Shown here one piece after another: positions 55,850-64,000 of a DNA stretch of 64,000 nucleotides (position 1 is its first letter; each line of letters begins with the position of its first letter). This DNA comes from Conus ventricosus (lineage: Eukaryota > Mollusca > Gastropoda > Neogastropoda > Conidae): positions 139,802,080-139,866,079 of the forward strand of contig CM031595.1 of assembly GCA_018398815.1 (NCBI GenBank). Direction: 5' to 3'. The position numbers and the translations under genes are program-made. Below the pieces are notes generated by a model, which saw only the letters and a list, made by a program, of their open reading frames with translations, ran no database searches and was not told the DNA's origin.

Positions 55850-58800
55850 CAGGGATGAAAAAGTTTTTAAAAAAAAGAGGTGATTGGCGGGGATTGGGGT
55901 TCACCATCGGGCCCCAGTGGGGGTACCATGGGCAAAAGCCCTGGCGGGGGTCAGGGGCGGCGCCCCCCTGAAGCTGAAGCATTATTGTTTAATTAATTAT
56001 GGAATTAAAATCTTTAGAAATCACTTTCTTGCTTCATATAAACTCATTATATAGGCGGTTATAAACTGCTTTCAACTCATAAGGACTGTGGAGGACTGAT
56101 GTGGAAAGCATAACTATGTCATTGAGACCAACATTTAGTATCTGACCTGTTTTCTTCCCGTTTTCGCGGGAGTTTTCTCCCGTTTGACGGTTGGTCACTT
56201 CCCGTCTCCCGGTTCATTGGCTTCGATCTCCAGAGGTCCCGATTTGTTTTCTCCCGGTTTGCTGACGGTCTATCGCTAATCGGCAGTTTGAAACAGGACA
56301 CTTCGTAAAGTACCCGTGGTCCCCGCTCGCGCTACGGGACTAGCTTAGGCCTCTCTAAGCGACGCATAGATAGGGTTACGCATCACTCCGGCAGCTACAC
56401 ATTGCTGCCTAGCGTTCTGTATCAAAAGGATATGCTTGTCACTCTTTAGTGCGAAAGGCGCCTCCTCCACCCCGCCGAAAAGTATCTGCATTCAGATGGG
56501 CGGCGAAAAGAGCGAAGACTCCATGAAACGGAAAGTGAAGATGACATACTAGGCGTATGAGATAGCCATGGAAGTGGAAAAGATCATCGGCGAAAAAAGA
56601 ATAATTATTTTACAACGATTCAAACCATAGTACTCGAATGATTTTCGGGATTAGTGGCTTCACCCAAAGGAAGATTTTGCGTTTTGCGCCAAGTGCAATG
56701 TTCACTTCGGAATTGGGCACGGCGGACAGCACGACATAGAAAACGCCACTCCAGACTGAGAACCACATGTCGAACGCCTCAAAGCAGCGATGGTGAGACG
56801 GTTACCTCAGTTTTTATGCCGCATTCACCTGCGGAAGAGGAGAAAAAAAAAACATGCTGGAACTCCAGATCACCTCGTTCCGACAGGACAAAGTTGTGTG
56901 GCTGTGTATCGCTGATGCAACTTGCCGTTGCGTCAGCTGACAAGCTTGTGCGAGCGATCAGTGGATCTGTCCGGGATATCAACGTGGAGGAGGTCTGCTG
57001 ATCCTCAAGTCCACCCCAATGACTTGGTGGAGGATGTTCAGAGTTTCTCAGAAACTCTTGATAGAAGCTAAAGTCTGGTTATGCAGCAGCCTGAAGCAAG
57101 TGAGATACTTTCAGTCAATGTCTTGTACCCCCAATCTCCACCACCTCCCTACCTAACTACCCTTCTTCAGAGTGAGATAAATAGTAAAGTCATCCTCGTT
57201 CTGTATTTTCTCTATCCCCCCCCTACTTCAAGTGAGTTGGCATTCAAGCAACTGTGGTTTTTTCCTCCTATCCCCCACCCCTACCCAATCGACCTAAGTT
57301 CTGCAAGTAAGGCAGAGTATGGGCTATTTTCAGCGCTTCTTTGGTGAGTTTGTTGTTGTTTTTATTTCTTGGTTTGCTTTAAATAACATTTTAGCTTACT
57401 TTTAATAAAGCTGTCACATATATACTCTTCATTTAAAATACTGCTATGAGTTGGATATTGATAATCTTTATAGCCTTAGAAGAAATGATCGTAAGAAAAA
57501 ACCGCGGCGAAAAAATCTACGACTTGACATGCAATCTACTGACTTGGGAGGTCAAATTCTACTGACGACATTGTGAATAGGGGGGGTAAACAGGTTCTGT
57601 AGTATGATGAAATCCTCAGAAATCTAGCTAAAGAATAATTTGACAACAGTGCTTTCAGGGACATAAAGAATAAGGGGCCTGTAGTTAAGTAAATCAGAGT
57701 GGGAAATCAAACTATGTAAATCAGATGTATGGAATAACGACAACTGCTGGACTCAATAAAAAACAATATGAAAATGTTACTTTGAAGTCCTTTTAAAAAT
57801 AACTGAAGGCTTTTGGCCTTAGTCCTTCGTAAGGAAACACGAAACACAAAAAAGAACATAAAAGATCAAATGACATAAAAACTAACTGATGTCACACAAC
57901 AGTACCACCCCCCCCAACTTCCTCTTACAACGAATCATATAAACCCCTCCCATCTCTTGGACAAGTGTGTGGGGGGGGGAGGGGGTAGGGGGCAGGCGAT
58001 TGTGTGTGTGTGTTGTTGCGATGGGTGGGGGGGGTTGTGTGGTGTGGTTGTGAGGTGGGGCAACGGGGGTGGGGGGGTGGAGGGGGCGGAAGTGTGATGG
58101 GGGTATGTGTGTTGTGGGGTGAGGTTGGGGGAGGAGGAGGAGGTGTAGAGGAAGTATTGAGGTCTGTGGGGAGAGGAGTAGTGGGCTGGTGGAAAAGGAT
58201 TTCATAGCGGGGCTGTTGCAGGACACCTAACAAATGTAGCAAACGTTTGCATTATACCAGGGGGAAAAGGGTGTTTACATAATACTGTTGTGACTCAGTT
58301 TATTTGATGTCATTTGTTTCTTTTATATTCTTTCGTCACTTTGACGTTTATTTTTCCCTTGCTTTTGAAGCTCTACGTGTGGAAGTACTTAGAGTGGTGT
58401 CCAAATATCTTTGGAAAATTAAACGTAGATTGTTTGCTTACCCAATGAAATCTGAAAACATGCTGTAATGGTGTGGGAATACACAAACATTTTCTGTTGT
58501 GTGACTGGGACGCTCAATGTGATCTCTGATTGCCACAAAGCCTCGACTTACCAAAGTAGACCGGTTTGGCAAGGCCAGCCCCCCCCCACCCCTTTCAAAT
58601 TCCGCCGTCTTTGTCATGTTTTCTTATTACATCCGCGACGACTGCAGTACACACACGTCCTTCTGCTGCCACTCGGTTTCTAGTGGTTCACATACTTCTT
58701 TCTTTTTTTTTTTTTTTTTACAATTTTGTTTGCACACACTTGGCTTTGAGAGGCAAACTCTCCACTGTGAATCGACGCCATGATGAGAAATGATACTGGA

Positions 58801-58988
58801 AGGAATAACAGAATGAGAACTACGCCGTCTGAGAATATTACCGACAGGAGAAGAAACTTCGCTGTGCAGCACCCCCGTTGAGATGTTTCTGAGCATCTTC
58901 TTTGAATAATTTTTCGGCGGAAGACTTTTTCTTTCGGCGGAGATGCAAAAAATTAACGGCGAGAAACGGCGAGGAGTTTTCATCCCTG
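55850..58988 (-). mobile_element. E3, copy B (with E2 inside)
   Basis: Counterpart of 37,580-40,555; the TTTTCT duplication is present at the left (55,844-55,849) and with one T lost at the right. Confidence 0.8.
56142..57599 (+). mobile_element. E2, copy B
   Basis: Counterpart of 37,856-39,243 with TAGTAT at 56,136-56,141 and 57,600-57,605. The zinc-finger ORF is frameshifted and has a CCTCCTCCACCCCGCC insert at about 56,461. Confidence 0.8.
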
Positions 58989-59039
58989 TTTCTTCATCTT
59001 CAATTCTTTTCTTTTTTTAATTCAAATCTTTGCCAAGTT

Positions 59040-59606
59040 TTACTATTATGACTGAAGAATTGTTAACCTTGCAGAAGCCACAAGGAGAGAAAACTGTCAA
59101 CATTTATATACCCTGTTCAGATGTGATGAAACCAAAATTAACGATTATGTGAGTGAACTTGGCAGGGGATTGGAACACAGAAGGTGTAAACAAACTCTTT
59201 CAGATCCGTCCAAACCTTAAGGACCTTCCTCCCATCCATGTCGGGAGGTCGTAAAGAGAAAAACGGTTCTGTGCGTGCTGCTAAAGGAAATTCGTATTTT
59301 ACCAATGACTTTCACCTTTTTTTAAGAGTGAAGAAGCTCCGTGGTGCATTCCATGTCATGCGGCCACTCACTTGAAACTTGTTCTTTTAGAGTGTGGGGA
59401 CATTGAACGTTGTGAGCAACAAACATTTTTACAGCGGAAAAAGTCCATGAAGATCCTGTTCAGGGCAATTGCCCGCCTGATGTGATCCTTGAGTTTTTTG
59501 AGAGAGATTAACATTTTTCATCTTGATTAAGATTTTACGGAAGAAAGTTTTAAAAAGTTTCTGGTGCGTTTGTAGGACGATGTCAATTAATGAGATGTAT
59601 GAAAGT

Positions 59607-59643
<37 letters not shown>

Positions 59644-59733
59644 ATGTGAGTTGATTTTAACGTGGGACAGCCCTGATATGGCTCCTACGGTTCGGCTGGC
59701 TCTAAGCAAAATTATCTTATCTTTTCTTATCCT
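59040..59733 (+). mobile_element. LINE 3' end, copy B
   Basis: Counterpart of 40,640-41,282, with a long T run at 59,610-59,640 and the TTATC-type tail. Confidence 0.75.
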
Positions 59734-60251
59734 AACCTGCCAACTTGTTTTCTCCCACTATTTTTCTTTTTTTTTTTGTTTTGCTGTCCCAACCTCTGCG
59801 CTACTCACAGCAGTGTCCCTGCCGCTCATTCCGCCCACCCCGTCACAGCCACTGCCTGGTCAGACCCGCCGCAGCCCCGGCACCGGCAATCCACAGGGAG
59901 CTGTCAATGTCAAGTCGTTAAGAGCAACCCTCTGGAGGAGACACTGCACTGCTGCCAGAGTCACACTCGGTGGTGGTTCAGTGGCGCCTGTTCTGATCTA
60001 CATACGCAGGACACCACCTGACGACAATTAATTGCTTAGTGCGGAGCGGCGTGAGTGGAGCTCTCCTACGGAGGCTCCACATGTCCGTCCACCGCAGACC
60101 CCATGGATCGCCGATCGGGCCCCCGACGGACCCCCCCCCTCCCCCTACTTGGAGAGGACATCGAAATTGAGGTCACCTGACAGAAGGCATGAAGGGCCAC
60201 AGAATTTGAGCCATTTTTTTTAAGTTGATCGATGAGAGTGAGGATGATTAA

Positions 60252-61253
60252 CCCCTTGGCTGCCCCGCCACGGATTTTTCCGTGACGCTTCCGTGTGCAA
60301 AAGATCTGCGTACTCCCGGAAAAATCCGTCATCGTCATCGTAGGAATTTCCTATCTTATCTTTAGTTTGGGGGCCCCCTTCTCCCTCCACCCCCCCCCCA
60401 CCCCCCCCATTCCCACCACCACATCCCCCAATCAAACCTCCCCCGAGCCCCCCCCCCCCCCTCCCCCCCCACCCCGTCTCCCACCCCATCCGAATATCAT
60501 AAGTGAAAGAATCCAACGTGGCAGACAAGGTGGTCAGTTTCGGGCTGTTACGATACCACCTCTGCAAGTTTTTTCACACGAGTTCAAATGGCCGAGAAGT
60601 GAACCACGGCCCCCCAACGAGATAGGGCCAAGTGGTGTCAAAAGAAAGCGTTGCACCAAAAAGACTACAGCGAGTTTGTTACCAATTGATGTTGAGGAAG
60701 TTCCTTCAACCGATTGAGGGACAAAGATTTGTTTTGCCTATGCAGTCTCCGTTGTGTTAAAAGACCCATGAGTATGAGGAAGAGGAGACGGATTCAGCTG
60801 TTCAGAGGGAGTGGGGTTGATGTTGACTTCAACCTTTGCCTGAGAATAGCTCGTCGAGAACATGAACAGAGAGAGAGCTGATATGGGAGAGGCAGTGGGT
60901 GTCGAACATCACTGACCTGATTTTCGAACGTGGGGCGAAGGCCCAGTCAAGTGTCACAGCTGGAAGAAGGACGGGTAGTACTGTGAAGTGAAGCAGAGGC
61001 GTGTCCTGTACAGCTGACACCCACACAACGTAGGTCAGCCTGAGCGTGGCCACGCCCAGCAGCGGTGAACAAAGGCTGGCGGCGTTGGAAGGGGAACAGG
61101 TTGAATCTAGTTACTGTCTTGTGCGGAGTGTGGTGATGAATGGGTTTTGATCACATGGCAATTATCTGAAGATTTACATGGTGGGCGTGGTGTGGGTGGC
61201 ATTTGTCCGAGTGTTTTGATTTCACTGTGTTTGTGTGTGTTTGTGTTCTCGTG

Positions 61254-61306
<53 letters not shown>

Positions 61307-61522
61307 TGTGTGTGTGCCAATTCAAATGGTTTTTTGAGTAGAAACTTGAAACCAAGGACTGAGTGAGAAGTAGTAAATGGTGCATGTGCTTTTTTTGGTG
61401 TGTGTGTGTGTGTGTGTGGGTGTGTGTGTGTGTGGTGTGTGAGTGAGAGAGAGAGAGTGTGTGTGTGTGTGTATGTGGTGTTGCTTGTGTGTTGTGTGTG
61501 TGTGTGGGTGTGTGTTGTGGTG

Positions 61523-61553
<31 letters not shown>

Positions 61554-62568
61554 TTGTGTGTGTACATGACTTTTATTTTATGTCAACAGGTGTTGGCAGT
61601 AGATCGGAGGGACAAGAGGATAGATGGACGGAGCTGCTGCACGAGGGGGAGATGGGAACAGGTGGTAGTGTTGGCCCAGCCCTTGTGCAACTAACAAACA
61701 ACCAGCAGACAATGCGGAAACACACACAAGCAAGTTGGATTTTCATGTAGTTCCAGCTGCCCAAGTCATCAGCGACCTCCGTATGGCGACAAATCCAGCA
61801 CCACAAGCAGCTATACCCGTTCGGAGAATTGCATTGCCTGATGGAGAGGCATTTTCAACAATACCTTAGTAAAGACTGTGGGGAAGATTCTCCAAGGCAG
61901 GAGGTGCATAGGGTGTGCAGCAAGAGCAGGGATCAAAAGGAAACAAACATGTGTGTGACAGTGTCCTTCAATCACCTCTCCAGGAGTACCCCCAAAGAAA
62001 ATCTATTAGTCACTTCTACTGTCACTGTTCTAATAATTATGTAATATATGTGTGTTTTTATCTTTTGTGTTTGTGTTGTGTGGTAATAATACTGGTGGAT
62101 AAAAAGAGATGAAAAAACTACCAGTGACACAATAACTTTCTTTCTGGAACCTCCTAACAACCTGGATGTAGCTGTGGACGGGTATTGGGTCAATTTGAAA
62201 AACTGTGGATTTATATTCTTCACATAGGTAAGGAAAATACATTTTTCCTTATGATTTTTTGTTTTCTCACAATAATTCAATGTTTTTGTTTCACACTAAT
62301 ATGTTTTGGATTTTAGAATTGAGTAAAAAACTCATTTAACCTATTTCATTGGACAGAAACTTTTTGCGTGGATCTTGAATGTTGTGATTTGCAATTGTTA
62401 TCAAAAGAAAGAGTGTTTCAATTTCTTTCAGAATAGTATAGGTTTCATTTGCTTTTGTTCAATAGTTTTTGAGCCAGAATTTTTTTTGATTTTATTACCC
62501 TTCGCGACTAACACGGCTTGGCTAACTGTTGTCTCAGAGCTTAAAAGGGTTGTGCAGCAGGCAAAGGG
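60252..62568 (+). mobile_element. piggyBac element, copy B
   Basis: TTAA at 60,248-60,251 and 62,569-62,572. Contains a 120-base C-rich block at 60,369-60,492 replacing about 60 bases of copy A. Confidence 0.8.
61230..61566. repeat. GT/GA microsatellites in copy B
   Basis: Counterparts of 42,679-43,000 with many extra bases. Confidence 0.9.
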
Positions 62569-64000
62569 TTAAAGATGATGCTACGGATTTACCATTCGGT
62601 TCTGAGAATACATGACAGGGGGCTGTACTCTACGCTTCCTTTCATAATATATCCCTGCGTCAACCAGGCAGAGGAGATACAGGCACCATGCAGTGATTGG
62701 TCAGGAAATTTGAGCATACACTCTCAGAACGCACATCCAATAAGTGGATGAAACTCTACTGTGTGGCCCCAGTCTTCCCAACTGAGTCTGTAGTGATCTC
62801 AACTCTGGGTAGGAGCCGTCGGGCCTGGAAAAATCCCACATGAGACTTTGATGGATTCGAACCCTCGACCTCCCAGCCGGAACGTCCGCGAACACTAAAC
62901 CACTTGGCCACGGCGGATGTTTTCTCCCACTATTTAATTGATTCAGCAGAAATTTCAGATTTAAGTTATCAAATAAACAAAAAAAGCTTTCTTCACATCA
63001 CGACCTCAGAAAGCTGCACACCTTCTGGTTTAGTTCTTTATTCGATTATCTTCCAACCATTAAGCTGAACTGTTCTGGTAGGTCTTAAAGAACTGAGCTG
63101 TTTTATCCTTAGATATCAAATTTGTCTGCCTTCAATCCCTCTACCTCACCTGTTACAGATGAAAGAGGCAAAAACGATGAATCGAAGCAGCAGAATGCAT
63201 ACACTGGTACCATACTCATCTGCTTCATCACGGTTAACATCCAAATTGGTATCTCGAACTGGTTAATTTATGAATGGAAAATTTAGCCATGGGGACCTGA
63301 TCTAAAGAACTGAATTGCTTTATGTTTTAGTAAACGGTCTCAAGGCTCTTCATTTTTTATCAAAATTTACTAGTGGGATCTTCCAGCTTAAATGCTACAG
63401 CAATCTATTTAGGAATATCTGCAAAGAACCATTTTTTAATGTACTACAAACTTTAAAATTTTATTTGGATGATGAACCTTGAGAAACTGATTTGTTGTCC
63501 TTGGATTCTAGTGTTAGCTGTCAACATGCAGATGGGCAGATCAGACTTCACTTCCACTGGCTCCAATCAGAGAGCCAAAGTCCACCCCCCCCCCTGCACT
63601 GATTCTTATGCTTATGATCCCTTGAAGACAGCAGTGCCTATATGAAAGCAAAACGTTGTGACGGATTGTTGAGTTTGGATGTCTGTGGTTATCAGTACTG
63701 TGCATATGATAATGTGTTTGGTGTGTGCAGCCTGTGTGTGTGTGTGTGTGTGTGGGTGTTGTGTGTGTGTGTGTGTGTTTGGTCAGCATACACAGACAGT
63801 GATAACGTGAATGGCATGTGTGTGTGAGGTGTATGGATGTGGATGATAAAGTCGATCAACCTATAAATGTCTCAGTCAAATGTGTCAGGACACAGAAAAT
63901 ATTTTCACTATAAAACTGTATTAGTGGAAAGAATGCCAAAGAAAGAAAGTGTGAAAGAATGCCATTGTTATATCAAACCAACCTAACTAAACTGACATTT

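Larger units (their letters stand above)
59764..62918 (-). mobile_element. tRNA-headed SINE, copy B
   Basis: The same 17-bp duplication GTTTTCTCCCACTATTT flanks it at 59,747-59,763 and 62,919-62,935. Confidence 0.8.
53951..63580 (-). pseudogene. INTS9: INTS9 second copy, broken
   Basis: Counterparts of the four last exons lie at about 63,478-63,580, 55,334-55,453, 54,780-54,837 and 53,951-54,060. Indels and an in-frame stop in the last exon (GACGATTAAGCC) prevent translation. The exon near 63,580 is disrupted by a CCACCCCCCCCCCCTG insert. Confidence 0.85.
48245..64000. repeat. Tandem duplication unit, copy B (indel-rich, runs off the window)
   Basis: Collinear with 30,110-45,383. The offset grows from about 18,135 at the left to 18,617 at the right, so copy B has a net gain of about 480 bases in 15.3 kb. 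Differences are mostly one- to three-base indels, plus C-rich inserts. Every exon and ORF checked is broken. Confidence 0.95.

Noticed and set aside
48245..64000. Second functional COX19 and INTS9 genes
   Set aside because: All counterpart exons carry frame-breaking indels, and the error pattern looks technical.

Overview
This is eukaryotic, intron-bearing, repeat-rich DNA. Spliced single-copy animal genes (COX19, INTS9, an ependymin-related gene and a PLD6/Zucchini-type gene), a molluscan-style transposon load (Penelope-like, DIRS, CR1/L2-like LINE, tRNA-headed SINE, piggyBac, zinc-finger TIR elements) and very abundant GT/CA and GA/CT microsatellites point to a marine lophotrochozoan, most likely a gastropod mollusc. 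The species is inference. There are no operons, ribosome binding sites or CRISPR arrays.

Layout. 1-3.2 kb: Penelope-like remnant and simple repeats. 3.3-9.8 kb (minus): an ependymin-related gene whose introns hold a SINE fragment, GA/CT arrays, a 53-bp minisatellite of about 22 copies and a 155-bp-arm palindrome; a 5'-truncated LINE (9.8-11.1 kb) sits just upstream of its first recognised exon. 11.1-19.2 kb: mostly non-coding, with one GC-rich unidentified block and a Ty3-type gag remnant. 19.2-19.5 kb (minus): terminal exon of a PLD6-like gene. A 100-N gap lies at 20,146-20,245. 21.7-28.4 kb: a complete-length DIRS retrotransposon (minus) with inverted terminal repeats and the diagnostic internal complementary region, but with broken frames.

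30.1-48.2 kb is a unit repeated head to tail from 48,245 past the window end. The first copy holds convergent COX19 (plus) and INTS9 (minus) with readable exons. The second holds the same content with indels everywhere and C-rich junk inserts, so its ORFs are broken. This looks more like an unpolished haplotype copy placed in tandem than an old duplication, although a real duplication is not excluded.

The INTS9 3' introns are a transposon nest. Three small elements (E1, E2, E3) share a CAG-starting inverted terminus, a 6-bp target duplication, one zinc finger of identical spacing (C-x2-C-x16-H-x5-H), GGG/CCC-rich or subterminal repeats and no transposase core. E2 lies inside E3. Next to them a LINE 3' end, a tRNA-headed SINE with a 17-bp target duplication and a piggyBac derivative inside that SINE are stacked. 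I consider the zinc-finger element family the most likely undescribed system here.
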